From Desulfobacillus sp041396245 (GTDB taxonomy: Bacteria > Pseudomonadota > Gammaproteobacteria > Burkholderiales > Rhodocyclaceae): DNA of 64,000 nt. Numbering within the stretch: the first letter of the stretch is position 1; each line of letters begins with the position of its first letter. The notes beneath the pieces were generated by a model that made no database searches, was not told the origin of the DNA, and worked only from the letters and a program-made list of their open reading frames with translations. Location of the stretch: the NCBI GenBank assembly GCA_041396245.1, contig JAWKYW010000002.1, positions 248,001-312,000 of the forward strand. Reading direction: 5' to 3'. Of this stretch, positions 7,408 to 16,373 are shown in pieces. Made by a program: the position numbers and the translations under genes.

Positions 7408-9003
7408 TCATTTTCTGAACATCGCCAGCATGCGGCGCGTGACGGCAAAGCCGCCGAACATGTTGATGGCGGTGAGACCGATGCCGGCCACCGCCAGCCA
7501 GCGGATCAGCGCGTCGGGGCGTCCGGCGGCGGCATCCCCGGCGAGCGGCGGCGCGATCTGCACCAGGGCGCCGATGGCGATGATGCTGGAGATGGCGTTG
7601 GTGACGCTCATCAGCGGCGTGTGCAGGGCCGGCGTGACGTTCCACACCACCATGTAGCCGACGAAACAGGCCAGCACGAAGACCGTGAAGTGGTTGAGGA
7701 AGCTCTCCGGGGCATGGGCGCCGACGAGCCAGAAGAGGACAGCGCCGATGCCGAAGACCAGCGCCAGGGACGCAGGCGACATCGGCGCACCGCTGCCGCC
7801 GTGGCCGTGACCCTTGGCGGCGGGCGCCGCGACGGCGGCAGGCTTGGCCGCCGGCGGCGCGGCCGGCGCCTTCGGCGGCGGTGGCGGCCAGGTGATGGCG
7901 CCGTCCTTGATGACCGTCAGGCCGCGCAGGGCCTCGTCCTCCATGTTGACGTTGATCGTACCGTCCTTGGCCTTGCACAGCTCCTCGGCCAGGCGGAACA
8001 GGTTGGTCGCGTACAGCGTCGACGACTGCCGGGCCAGGCGGCCGACGAGGTCGGTGTAGCCGATGAGGGTGACGCCGTGCTTGACGACCGCCTGGCCGGG
8101 CTCGGTCAGCTCGCAGTTGCCGCCCTGCTCGGCGGCCATGTCGACGATGACGCTGCCCGGCTTCATGCTCCGCACCATCTCGGCGGTGATGAGGCGGGGC
8201 GCGGGCTTGCCGGGAATCAGCGCGGTGGTGATGATGATGTCCGCCTCCTTCGCCTCGCGGGCGTACATCTCGCGCTGGGCCTGCTGGAAGCCCTCGCTCA
8301 TCACCTTGGCGTAGCCGCCGCCGCCGGAGCCTTCCTCCTCGTAATCGACCCTGACGAATTCGCCGCCGAGCGAGACGACCTGGTCGGCCACTTCGGCGCG
8401 GGTATCGTTGGCGCGCACGATGGCGCCGAGGCCGGCGGCTGTGCCGATCGCCGCCAGGCCGGCGACGCCGGCGCCGGCGATGAAGACCCTGGCCGGCGGC
8501 ACCTTGCCGGCGGCGGTGATCTGGCCGTTGAAGAAGCGGCCGAAGGCGTTGGCGGCCTCGATCACGGCACGGTAGCCGGCCACGCCGGCCTGCGAGGTCA
8601 GGGCGTCCATCTTCTGCGCGCGCGAGAGCGTGCGCGGCAGCGAATCGATGGCCAGCACGGTGGCCTTTTTCGCCGCCAGCTGCTGCAGCAGATCGGGGTT
8701 CTGCGCCGGCCAGATGAAGGAGATCAGCGTCGCGCCCTCGCGCAGCAGGCCGACCTCCCCGGCGGAGGGTCCGCGCACCTTGAAGACGATGTCGGCCTTC
8801 GCCCACAGGGCGGCAGCGCCGTCGACCACCTCGGCGCCGGCGCCGCGGTAGGCGTCGTCGCTGAAATTGGCGGCATCGCCGGCGCCCGACTGCACGGCGA
8901 CGGCAAAGCCCAGCTTGACGAGTTTTTCGACGACCTCGGGCACGCTGGCGACGCGCTTCTCGCCCGCCGCCGTTTCCTTCGGCACGCCTATGACCAAAGA
9001 CAT
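7408..9003 (-). CDS. pntA: NAD(P) transhydrogenase subunit alpha (fused AA and AB)
   Basis: Alpha subunit of proton-translocating transhydrogenase, 531 residues. Residues 1-370 are the NAD(H)-binding domain I, with VFIAGAGVAGLAAIGTAAGLGA as the Rossmann fingerprint and GVPKETAAGEKRVA at the N-terminus. An Ala/Pro linker (about 375-415) leads to four membrane spans at the C-terminus. Alphaproteobacteria often split this protein into PntAA and PntAB; here it is one chain as in E. coli. The start has a GGGGGA ribosome-binding site 6-7 bases upstream. pntA is divergent from corA. Confidence 0.96.
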   Translation of the reverse strand: MSLVIGVPKETAAGEKRVASVPEVVEKLVKLGFAVAVQSGAGDAANFSDDAYRGAGAEVVDGAAALWAKADIVFKVRGPSAGEVGLLREGATLISFIWPAQNPDLLQQLAAKKATVLAIDSLPRTLSRAQKMDALTSQAGVAGYRAVIEAANAFGRFFNGQITAAGKVPPARVFIAGAGVAGLAAIGTAAGLGAIVRANDTRAEVADQVVSLGGEFVRVDYEEEGSGGGGYAKVMSEGFQQAQREMYAREAKEADIIITTALIPGKPAPRLITAEMVRSMKPGSVIVDMAAEQGGNCELTEPGQAVVKHGVTLIGYTDLVGRLARQSSTLYATNLFRLAEELCKAKDGTINVNMEDEALRGLTVIKDGAITWPPPPPKAPAAPPAAKPAAVAAPAAKGHGHGGSGAPMSPASLALVFGIGAVLFWLVGAHAPESFLNHFTVFVLACFVGYMVVWNVTPALHTPLMSVTNAISSIIAIGALVQIAPPLAGDAAAGRPDALIRWLAVAGIGLTAINMFGGFAVTRRMLAMFRK

Positions 9004-9147
9004 GGGATCCCCCTTGTTTTATTCTTGCCGGAAAGCGTCCGGGGGCATCAACAGCCCGCCCCCGGCGATAAAGGGCAATAATACTTAAATCGTTTCACCG
9101 TGGGTAGCTTGCCGCAATCCTTATTTCACTGCCGGGAGGCCCTGAGC

Positions 9148-10215
9148 ATGAAGAAACCCCGCAAGTTGCGCTCGCAGAAGGCCGGCCTCGCCCCCGGCGC
9201 CCTGGTGCATGTCGGCGAGCGCCGCACGGCCCGGCCCGACATCGCCCTGTTCGAGTACGACGCCGCCGCGCTGAAGGAATCCCGCTTCGCCTCGATCGCC
9301 GATTCGCGCGAACATGCGCGCGGGGCGGGCACGCTCTGGCTCAACGTGCATGGCCTGCACGAGCCGGAGGTGATGGCGGAGATCGGCCGCCGCTTCAACC
9401 TGCACCCCCTGGTGCTGGAGGACATCCTCAACACCGACCAGCGGCCCAAGGTGGACGACTACGGCGGCTATCTCTTCATCGTCGCCCGCTATTTCGACTA
9501 CGACGCGACGACCGGCAGCGTCGCTTCCGACCAGGTCAGCATCGTGCTGGGGCAGGACTTCGTGCTGACCTTCCAGGAACGGCCGACCGGAACCTTCGAG
9601 CCGCTGCGCGAGCGGCTGCGCGGCGACAAGGGGCAGATCCGCCGGCTCGGCGCCGACTACCTCGCCTACTCCCTGCTCGACACCCTGGTCGACCGCTATT
9701 TCACCGTGCTGGAGCAGCTCACCGAGCGCACCGAGGCGCTGGAGGACAAGCTGCTGGAAAAGGCGACGCCGGCCCTGCTCAAGGAAATCCACGAGATCAA
9801 GCGCGAAACGATGGTCATGCGCCGCGCCGTCTGGCCGCTGCGCGAGGTCATCAACGGCCTGACGCGCGCCGACCAGCGCTTCTTCAAGCCGGAGACCCAG
9901 CCCTACCTGCGCGACATCTACGACCACACCGTGCACGTCATCGAATCGCTGGAGGGCATCCGCGACCTCATCGCCGGCATGCTCGACATCTACCTCTCCA
10001 GCATCTCCAACCGGGTGAACCTGGAGGTGCGCATTCTCACCGTGATCACCACCCTGTTCATGCCGGCGGCCCTGATCGCCGGCATCTTCGGCATGAATTT
10101 CCGGACCATGCCCCTGATCGCCGACAGCGGCGGATTTCTCATTGCCCTCAGCATGATGGCCGCGATCGCCGCGGCGATGGTTACGGTCTTCTGGCGCCGC
10201 CGCTGGCTGGGCTGA
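9148..10215 (+). CDS. corA: CorA-type magnesium/cobalt channel
   Basis: Pentameric divalent-cation channel of the inner membrane. The 355-residue chain has a long acidic and helical cytoplasmic domain, then two C-terminal membrane helices; the first is followed by the diagnostic GMN triplet (IFGMNFRTMP). The short, positively charged C-terminus (RRRWLG) faces the cytoplasm. The ATG at 9148 has GGGAGG upstream and is preferred over an in-frame start 48 bases earlier. Mg2+ is the usual substrate; Co2+ or Ni2+ uptake cannot be told from the sequence. Divergent from pntA. Confidence 0.93.
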   Translation: MKKPRKLRSQKAGLAPGALVHVGERRTARPDIALFEYDAAALKESRFASIADSREHARGAGTLWLNVHGLHEPEVMAEIGRRFNLHPLVLEDILNTDQRPKVDDYGGYLFIVARYFDYDATTGSVASDQVSIVLGQDFVLTFQERPTGTFEPLRERLRGDKGQIRRLGADYLAYSLLDTLVDRYFTVLEQLTERTEALEDKLLEKATPALLKEIHEIKRETMVMRRAVWPLREVINGLTRADQRFFKPETQPYLRDIYDHTVHVIESLEGIRDLIAGMLDIYLSSISNRVNLEVRILTVITTLFMPAALIAGIFGMNFRTMPLIADSGGFLIALSMMAAIAAAMVTVFWRRRWLG

Positions 10216-10411
10216 ATCATAAGTCGCAAATGCGTCGCCGCTTATGGCCGCCGCCGGCGGAGAAATCGTTTGCCTGCCGCGCCGCCATCCCGATAGAATT
10301 ACGCGTTCCAATCATAAAAAACGACCGGCGCGCTTGCCAGGATCAGGGCCGCGCACCCGGACACCCCGGCGGCGCCCGTGGACGGCGCAGCAGGCAGAGG
10401 AGGATGGAAGG

Positions 10412-11749
10412 TTGTCAGCATCGCCCAAGCACGCCGACTTTTCCGCAGAGACGCCCGTCGAGCGCCAGTTGCGCGAACTGCGCGCGCTGCACGCCCTCGC
10501 CGAAGTCATCAACCGCAGTGGCAATCTCGATGCGGTCTATCCGGAAACCCTGCGGGCCCTGCGCTGGATCACCGGCGCCGACCGCGCCGCGCTGCTGCTG
10601 TTCGACGCCGGCGGCACGATGCGCTTCGCCGCCTGGGAGGGATTGTCCGAAGCCTATCGCAAGGCCGTCGAAGGCCATTCACCCTGGGCCGCCAACGAGG
10701 AGCAGGCCCAGCCGATCCTGGTGACGCAGCCGGAGCGCGAGCCGTCCATCGCCGCCCTGCTGCCGGCGCTGCGGGAGGAAGGCATCGCCTCGCTGGCCTT
10801 CATTCCGGTCGCCCACCAGGGGCGGCTCCTCGGCAAGTTCATGCTCTACTTCGACGCCGAGCAGGCACTGCGGCCCGACGAGGTGCGCCTGGCCCTGACG
10901 GTGGCCGAATATCTGGCCCTGGCCGTCTCGCGCCAGCATGCCGCCGAGGAGGTCCGCCGGCTCAACGACAGCCTGGAGGAACGCGTGCAACGCCGCTCGC
11001 AGCAACTGGAAGAAGCCCAGCGCGAGATGGAGTCCTTCTGCTACTCGGTCTCGCACGACCTGCGCGCGCCGCTGCGGGCGCTCGACGGCTTCTCGCGCAT
11101 CCTGCTGGAGGATGCCGACGCCGTCCTCGACGAGGCGGACAAGGCCAACCTGCGGCGGATCATCGCCGCCAGCGAGCGCATGGGACTGCTGATGGACGAC
11201 CTGCTGCGGCTCTCGCGCATCGGCCGCGCCGGCATGCGCCTGGACGAGGTGGACCTGGGCGCCCTCGCCGAGGACATCCTGCGGCGCCTGCGGCGCGAAT
11301 CGCCGGAGCGCAAGGTCGCCTGCGAGATCGCCCGGGGGTTGACGGTGCGGGCCGATGCCGGACTGATGCGCATCGCCCTGGAGAACCTGCTCGGCAACGC
11401 CTGGAAATACACCCGCCGGAACGCCGAGGCCCGCATCGACTTCGGCCTGCGCGAGGAGGCGGACGGGCGGCAGGTCTATTTCGTGCGCGACAACGGCACC
11501 GGCTTCGACATGCGCTACGCGGGAAAGCTTTTCTCGCCCTTCCAGCGCGCCCACAACGCCGGCGAGTTCGAAGGCACCGGCATCGGCCTGGCCATCGTGC
11601 AACGCATCGTCGGCCGCCACGGCGGCCGCATCCGGGCCGAATCCGAGCCGGGCTGCGGCGCGACCTTCTGTTTCACGCTCTGGCAGGAGGGGATCCCGGG
11701 AGAACTGGAGGCGCCGGCTTCTTCCCGTCCTGCTTCTCCACCAGCTTGA
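10412..11749 (+). CDS. GAF-domain sensor histidine kinase, orphan
   Basis: Soluble histidine kinase of about 445 residues: a GAF-like sensor domain (roughly residues 20-180), a coiled-coil linker (ERVQRRSQQLEEAQREMESF), HisKA with the phosphorylated His in YSVSHDLRAPLRAL, and HATPase_c with the N box (ENLLGNAWKYT), G1 (DNGTGFD) and G2 (GTGIGLAIV). No membrane span is seen. I chose a TTG start at 10412 because AGGAGG lies about 9 bases before it; the frame stays open further upstream, through Arg/Pro-rich sequence unlike a protein. No response regulator is adjacent. The 3' end overlaps the convergent PP2C gene by 77 bases. The kinase core closely resembles those at 22.6 and 57.9 kb. Confidence 0.88.
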   Translation: MSASPKHADFSAETPVERQLRELRALHALAEVINRSGNLDAVYPETLRALRWITGADRAALLLFDAGGTMRFAAWEGLSEAYRKAVEGHSPWAANEEQAQPILVTQPEREPSIAALLPALREEGIASLAFIPVAHQGRLLGKFMLYFDAEQALRPDEVRLALTVAEYLALAVSRQHAAEEVRRLNDSLEERVQRRSQQLEEAQREMESFCYSVSHDLRAPLRALDGFSRILLEDADAVLDEADKANLRRIIAASERMGLLMDDLLRLSRIGRAGMRLDEVDLGALAEDILRRLRRESPERKVACEIARGLTVRADAGLMRIALENLLGNAWKYTRRNAEARIDFGLREEADGRQVYFVRDNGTGFDMRYAGKLFSPFQRAHNAGEFEGTGIGLAIVQRIVGRHGGRIRAESEPGCGATFCFTLWQEGIPGELEAPASSRPASPPA

Positions 11750-12476
11750 CGATCACCATCGAGCAGTTGTCGCCGTGGCCGTTGGCGCGGTCGCGCGCGC
11801 GCTGGATGAGGATTTCCGCCGCCGCCCGCGGCGGATGGGCGGCGAGCACCCCGCCCAGCTCGGCATCCGAAAAGTAAGCCCAGAGCCCGTCCGAGCAGAG
11901 CAGGAAGGTGTCGCCGTCGGCGAGCGGCGCGGTGCCGCCGTAGTCGATGGTCGGCTCCCGTTCCGAACCGAGGCAGCCGAGGAGGACGTTCTTCTGCGGG
12001 TGGCGCTCGGCCTGCTCCGGCGTCAGGAAGCCCTTCTTCACCATCTCGTTCACATAGGAATGGTCGAAAGTGCAGCTGACCAGCCGGTCGCCGCGGAAAT
12101 GGTAGATGCGCGAGTCGCCGCAGTGCGCCCAGTCCACCCGGCCGGGCTGGAACAGCAGGACGCAGGCCGTGGTGTGCGGGTCCTGCTCGCTGGTGAAGCG
12201 CGTCAGCTTGATGACGGTGTGCGCCTCGTCGATGATCGAGCGCAGCAGCTCCTGCGGCGTCTCGTCGGCCGGCCCGAAGGCCTCGAAATTCTGCTGGCCC
12301 TTGAGGATGACCTGCTCGGCCGCCATCGCGCCGCCGCTGTGGCCGCCCATGCCGTCGGCCAGCAAGGCCATAAAAAAGCCCGGTCGCTTCGGGTTCGGCA
12401 GCAGGCCGACGCGATCCTGTTGTTCCTTGCGGTCGCCGATGTGCTGGGCGGCGCAGGTTTCGACACTGAGGGCCAT
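11673..12476 (-). CDS. PP2C-family serine/threonine phosphatase
   Basis: Metal-dependent protein phosphatase of 267 residues (Stp1/PrpC type), acting on phospho-Ser/Thr in the cytoplasm. Motifs seen are the N-terminal QDR, LLADGMGGHSGG, WAHCGDSRIY, LCSDGLW and the terminal GHGDNCSMVIVKL, which supply the metal-binding Asp residues. No membrane segment is present; the last 20 residues are a Lys/Pro-rich tail. The in-frame reading extends well upstream of 12476, but the family alignment starts here, just before the QHIGDRKEQQDR segment. No Ser/Thr kinase gene is in the window. The end overlaps the histidine kinase on the other strand. Confidence 0.92.
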   Translation of the reverse strand: MALSVETCAAQHIGDRKEQQDRVGLLPNPKRPGFFMALLADGMGGHSGGAMAAEQVILKGQQNFEAFGPADETPQELLRSIIDEAHTVIKLTRFTSEQDPHTTACVLLFQPGRVDWAHCGDSRIYHFRGDRLVSCTFDHSYVNEMVKKGFLTPEQAERHPQKNVLLGCLGSEREPTIDYGGTAPLADGDTFLLCSDGLWAYFSDAELGGVLAAHPPRAAAEILIQRARDRANGHGDNCSMVIVKLVEKQDGKKPAPPVLPGSPPARA

Positions 12477-12557
12477 GGATGTTTTTGATCGGGCTTTATC
12501 TTGCGGTCGGCGGACTTTAACATGCCCTTGCCGATACCGAACAACAGGGGGACGAAC

Positions 12558-12998
12558 ATGCTGTATCCGACCAGGGGCTTCAACCAGGTGCGGGTGGGGG
12601 AGCGCTTCGAGAGCGCCATGACCCTGACCGAGACCCACATCGTGCTGGGCGCCGGCCTGTTCGGCGACTTCAACCGGCTGCACGTCGACGAGCCGTTCGC
12701 GCAGCAGTCGCGCCACGGCGGCCGCATCGCCCACGGCTACCTCACCAGTTCGCTCATCGCCGCCGCCTACGGCATGGTCTTCCACGGCACGGCCATCGCC
12801 TACCTGGAGCATGCCTGCCGGTTCGTGAAGCCGGTGCGCGCCGGCGACACGCTCACCACCGTCTGGGAAGTGACGGAACTGACGCCGAAGCCGAAGCACG
12901 ACGGCGGCATCGTCGCCATGAAGGCGACCTGCAGCAACCAGCTCGGCGAGGTCGTCGCCGAAGCGACGGGGACAATGCTGGTGAAGAACGCCGGTTAG
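12558..12998 (+). CDS. MaoC-like (R)-specific enoyl-CoA hydratase
   Basis: Hot-dog fold hydratase of 146 residues, expected to hydrate trans-2-enoyl-CoA. The hydratase-2 motif is clear: FGDFNRLHVDEPFAQQS with the catalytic Asp/His pair, followed by HGYLTSSL. Length fits a PhaJ/MaoC single domain. The ATG at 12558 follows a GGGGGA ribosome-binding site; an in-frame ATG upstream lacks one. It is followed by palindromic repeats and converges on an acyl-CoA synthetase, which suggests fatty or branched acyl-CoA metabolism. The exact acyl chain cannot be read from the sequence. Confidence 0.85.
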   Translation: MLYPTRGFNQVRVGERFESAMTLTETHIVLGAGLFGDFNRLHVDEPFAQQSRHGGRIAHGYLTSSLIAAAYGMVFHGTAIAYLEHACRFVKPVRAGDTLTTVWEVTELTPKPKHDGGIVAMKATCSNQLGEVVAEATGTMLVKNAG

Positions 12999-13008
12999 CC
13001 TGTGTGCA

Positions 13009-13163
13009 GGCTGGCCTTCAGGCCGACAGCGGCGGCTATTGTCGGGCTGAAGCCCGACCTACGGACACCCACCCCTCCTGTAGGTCGGGCTTCAGCCCGA
13101 CTTTGGCCGCCGCTGTCCCGCGGGAACCTTCTTCGGTCCTCGGCCTGAAGGCCGACCTACGAC
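13009..13163. repeat. Palindromic repeat cluster with inner TCCCGCGGGA dyad
   Basis: Four copies of the TCGGGCTTCAGCCCGA / GGCCTGAAGGCC palindromes in mixed orientation lie between two convergent genes. Between the last two is CCGCTGTCCCGCGGGAACCTTCTTCGG, a composite spacer (shown here as two overlapping parts: TCCCGCGGGA dyad and CTTCTTCGG) that recurs at 16.2, 16.3, 17.2 and 24.4 kb. The final copy overlaps the acyl-CoA synthetase gene and provides its TAG stop codon. As a set of hairpins it could act as a bidirectional terminator. Confidence 0.92.
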
Positions 13164-14836
13164 ACGCCCTGTCCCTTTTGCTTCTCCTCCTCCCGCTGCC
13201 GTAACACCCGCCGCTGCACCTTGCCGGTGGTGGTCATCGGCAGGGCGTCGATGAACTCGATGGCCTTGGGATATTCGTAGGGCGCGAGATACTGGCGCAC
13301 GTGGGCCTGCAGCGCCCCTTCCAGTTCCACCGAGGGCGTCTGGCCGGGCTGCAGCACGATGAAGGCCTTGACGAGGGTGCCGCGCGTCTCGTCGGGCGCG
13401 CCGATCACCGCGGCGTTGGCCACCGCCGGGTGCTTGACCAGGCAGTTCTCGATCTCGGCCGGGCCGATGCGGTAGCCGGCGCTCTTGAACATGTCGTCGG
13501 CGCGGCCCTGGTACCAGAAATAGCCGTCCTCATCGACCTTCGCCAGGTCGCCGGTGCGGCTCCAGGCCGTCTCGCCCGCACCGATATATTTCTCCGCCGT
13601 CGCTTTCGGGTTGTTCCAGTATTCGAGCAGGAACACCGGATCCATTTCGCCGTTGCAGCTGCGTTGCACGCAGACCTCGCCCACCTCGCCCGGCGGCAGT
13701 TCGTTGCCCGAATCGTCCACCACCGCCACGCGGTGGCCCGGATAAGGGCGTCCCATGGCGCCCGGCTTGGCCGGATACGCCGCCGCGCAGTTGCCGACGA
13801 TGTAATTCACCTCGGTCTGGCCGAACATCTCGTTGATGGTCAGGCCGAGCTTCTCGCGCCCCCAGGCGAAGACGGCGTCGCCCACCGGCTCGCCGGCGCT
13901 CATGATGGTGCGCAGGTCCAGGTCGTAGCGCGCCTTCGGCTCCGGCACCGCCTTCATCATCATCTTCAGCGCGGTGGGAAACAGGAAGGCGTTCCTGACG
14001 CCGTACTTCTCCATCAGCCAGAAGGCCTTCTCCGGGTCGAAGCGGCCGCGGTAGCCGAGCAGCGGCTGGCCGCAGGCCCAGGTCGGCAGCAGCACGTCGA
14101 ACAGGCCGCCGGTCCACGCCCAGTCGGCCGGCGACCAGAACAGGTCGCCCGGCTGCGGGAAGAAGTCGTGCGAGCAGGCGAAACCGGAGAGGTTGCCGAG
14201 CAGCGTGCGCTGCGCCATCAGCGCGCCCTTCGGGTTGCCCGTCGTGCCGCTGGTGTAGATGATCAGCGCCGGGTCGTCGGCGGCGGTGTCGACGCACTGG
14301 AAACGGCGCGAGGCGCGCGACAGCAGCAGGTCCCAGTCGTGCACGCCGCTCTCCCGCGCCCCACCGACGCCGATGACGTGGCGCAACTGCGGCAGGCGGT
14401 CCTTCACCGCCCACAGCTTCGGCAGGGTGGACTCGTCGACGATGGCGACGCTGGCGCCGGAGTCGGCCAGGCGGTACTCCAGCGCGTCGGGGCCGAACAG
14501 GTGCGACAGCGGCAGGGCGATGGCGTCCATCTGGTAGCAGGCGACGTGGGCGACGCCGGTTTCCGGCCGCTGCGGCAGCATGATGGCGACGCGGTCGCGG
14601 CGCATGACGCCGAGGGCATGCAGCACGTTGGAGAGGCGGTTGGCAGCGGTCTGGATGTCCCAGAAGGTCCACGCCTCCGTGTGCCCGGCCTCGTCCTCGT
14701 AGTAGAGGGCGAAACGGGCGCGGTCGCCGGCCCAGCGGCCGCAGCATTCGCGCGCCATGTTGTAGCGCGCCGGCACGTTCCAGCGGAAGGTGTCGAACAG
14801 TTCGTCGTAGCTTCTGGCGGAAGAGTTCAGTTCCAT
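13157..14836 (-). CDS. Acyl-CoA synthetase (AMP-forming, ACSM-like)
   Basis: Adenylate-forming ligase of 559 residues that activates a carboxylic acid to its CoA thioester. Motifs: the P-loop YTSGTTGNPKGA, EMFGQTEVN (A5), the hinge WYQGRADDMFKSAGYRIGP and the C-terminal TTTGKVQRR with the catalytic Lys. The pattern resembles the medium-chain/aromatic ACSM branch and acetyl-CoA synthetase relatives; the substrate is not determined. The ATG at 14836 has GGAG 9 bases upstream. The stop codon is contributed by a palindromic repeat. It follows glcF in the same direction after a hairpin repeat, so it may share the glycolate oxidase transcript. Confidence 0.9.
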   Translation of the reverse strand: MELNSSARSYDELFDTFRWNVPARYNMARECCGRWAGDRARFALYYEDEAGHTEAWTFWDIQTAANRLSNVLHALGVMRRDRVAIMLPQRPETGVAHVACYQMDAIALPLSHLFGPDALEYRLADSGASVAIVDESTLPKLWAVKDRLPQLRHVIGVGGARESGVHDWDLLLSRASRRFQCVDTAADDPALIIYTSGTTGNPKGALMAQRTLLGNLSGFACSHDFFPQPGDLFWSPADWAWTGGLFDVLLPTWACGQPLLGYRGRFDPEKAFWLMEKYGVRNAFLFPTALKMMMKAVPEPKARYDLDLRTIMSAGEPVGDAVFAWGREKLGLTINEMFGQTEVNYIVGNCAAAYPAKPGAMGRPYPGHRVAVVDDSGNELPPGEVGEVCVQRSCNGEMDPVFLLEYWNNPKATAEKYIGAGETAWSRTGDLAKVDEDGYFWYQGRADDMFKSAGYRIGPAEIENCLVKHPAVANAAVIGAPDETRGTLVKAFIVLQPGQTPSVELEGALQAHVRQYLAPYEYPKAIEFIDALPMTTTGKVQRRVLRQREEEKQKGQGVS

Positions 14837-14848
14837 AAAAGCGAAGCT

Positions 14849-14917
14849 CCACGGAGAACACGGAGTAACGGAGATTACCCGATTGGCCTTGCTCCGTGTT
14901 CTCCGTGCCCTCCGTGG
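14849..14917. repeat. Long inverted repeat (CTCCGTG family) between glcF and the acyl-CoA synthetase gene
   Basis: Two arms built on CTCCGTGTTCTCCGTG and its complement, about 25 bases each with a few mismatches, form a hairpin with an 18-20 base loop. It resembles in design, but not in sequence, the hairpins at 17542-17609 and 50389-50500. It may attenuate transcription into the downstream gene or protect the glcF mRNA end. Confidence 0.85.
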
Positions 14918-14918
14918 T

Positions 14919-16166
14919 TCAGGCTTTTTCCAGGGTCCGGTCCAGCAGTTCGATCCAGTGCGCCACCGGCGTTTGCGTGCCGGCCTGCAGGTGGGCGATG
15001 CAGCCGATGTTGGCGCTGGCGATGGCCTCCGGCGCGCCGGCCGCCAGGCAGGCCAGCTTGTTGTCGCGCAGCCTGAGCGAAAGCGCCGGCTGCAGCACCG
15101 AGTAGGTGCCGGCCGAGCCGCAGCAGAGGTGCGCGTCCGCCACCGGGGCGAGTTCGAAGCCGGCCTCCTGCAGAATCTCCTCCACCGCGCCGCGCACCCT
15201 AAGGCCGTGCTGCAGCGAACAGGGGGAATGGAAGGCGACCTTGCGCCGTGCCGCCGGGACCGGCTTTTGCAGCAGCCGGCGCAGCCCCGCCGCCTCCGCC
15301 CCCAGCACTTCCGCCACATCGCGCGCCAGCAGTGTTACGCGCGCCGCCTTCTTCGCGTAATCGGGATCGTGCTCCAGCAGATGGGCGTATTCCAGCACGT
15401 GGGCGCCGCAGCCCGAGGCGGTGACGACGATCGCCTCGGCGCCGGCCTCGACGTGCGGCCACCAGGCGTCGATGTTGCGCCGGGCGTCCGCGCGCGCGCC
15501 CTCGTGGTCGTCGAGATGCAGGCGCACGGCGCCGCAGCAGCCGGCCCCCTCCGCTTCGATGGCGGCGATGCCGAGCCGGTCGAGCACGCGCGCCGTGGCG
15601 GCGTTGATGTTGGGCGACATGGCGGGCTGCACGCAGCCGGCCAGCATCAGCATGCGGCGCCCGTGGTGCTCACGGTTGTGCCGTGCTGCCGGGACTGACT
15701 TTGTCCAGGGCAGCACCTTGGCCCTCAACGAGGCCGGCAGCAGCGGGCGGAAGAACTGGCCGAGCCTGTAGGCCGGCCCGAACAGCCAGGCGCGGCTGAG
15801 GCCCTCGCGCAGGGCGAAGCGCAGCAGGCGTTCGCCGAACGGACGCGCCACGCGCGCGGCCACCACGGCGCGGCCGATGTCGACCAGGCGGTGGTACTCG
15901 ACGCCCGACGGACAGGTCGTCTCGCAGGCGCGGCAGGTCAGGCAGCGGTCGAGGTGCAGCCGGGTCTTCGCCGTCGGCGCGGCGCCTTCCAGCACCTGCT
16001 TCATCAGGTAGATGCGCCCGCGCGGCCCGTCGAGTTCGTCGCCGAGCAATTGATAGGTCGGGCAGGTGGCGGTGCAGAAGCCGCAGTGCACGCACTTCCT
16101 CAGTATGGCGTCGGCCGTGCGGCCGTCCGGCGTATCGCGGATGAAGTCGGCGAGGCGAGTCTGCAT
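14919..16166 (-). CDS. glcF: Glycolate oxidase iron-sulfur subunit
   Basis: Electron-transfer subunit of glycolate dehydrogenase, taking electrons from GlcD/GlcE flavins to the quinone pool. The 415-residue chain starts with two ferredoxin motifs, CVHCGFCTATCP and CLTCRACETTCP (two [4Fe-4S] clusters), then has two CCG-type cysteine-rich domains (GAGCCGAVRLH and LCCGSAGTYS) shared with heterodisulfide reductase HdrB relatives. Length fits E. coli GlcF. The segment KSVPAARHN at about residue 160 is encoded by the complement of the repeated word GGGACTGACTTT. It is last of glcD-glcE-glcF and is separated from glcE by a repeat cluster. Confidence 0.95.
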   Translation of the reverse strand: MQTRLADFIRDTPDGRTADAILRKCVHCGFCTATCPTYQLLGDELDGPRGRIYLMKQVLEGAAPTAKTRLHLDRCLTCRACETTCPSGVEYHRLVDIGRAVVAARVARPFGERLLRFALREGLSRAWLFGPAYRLGQFFRPLLPASLRAKVLPWTKSVPAARHNREHHGRRMLMLAGCVQPAMSPNINAATARVLDRLGIAAIEAEGAGCCGAVRLHLDDHEGARADARRNIDAWWPHVEAGAEAIVVTASGCGAHVLEYAHLLEHDPDYAKKAARVTLLARDVAEVLGAEAAGLRRLLQKPVPAARRKVAFHSPCSLQHGLRVRGAVEEILQEAGFELAPVADAHLCCGSAGTYSVLQPALSLRLRDNKLACLAAGAPEAIASANIGCIAHLQAGTQTPVAHWIELLDRTLEKA

Positions 16167-16180
16167 GATCTTGAATGAAT

Positions 16181-16368
16181 GTAGGTCGGCCTTCAGGCCG
16201 ACGACCGAAGGAAGTCCCGGCGGGACTGCGGCCGCCGCTGTCGGGCTGAAGCCCGACCTGCGTAGGCGCCCCCTGTAGGTCGGGCTTCAGCCCGACGGCC
16301 GAAGAAAGTTCCCGCGGGACAGCAGCGGTTGAGCGTCGGCTCCAGTCGGCCTGAAGGCCGACCTGCAG
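16181..16368. repeat. Palindromic repeat cluster between glcE and glcF
   Basis: Four palindromes (TCGGCCTTCAGGCCGA and TCGGGCTTCAGCCCGA types) separated by two copies of the composite spacer: GAAGGAAGTCCCGGCGGGAC at about 16206 and GAAGAAAGTTCCCGCGGGAC at about 16303. The pair of composites shows that palindrome plus spacer moves or amplifies as one larger unit. It fills the whole gap between two genes of one operon. Confidence 0.92.
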
Positions 16369-16373
16369 GATCT

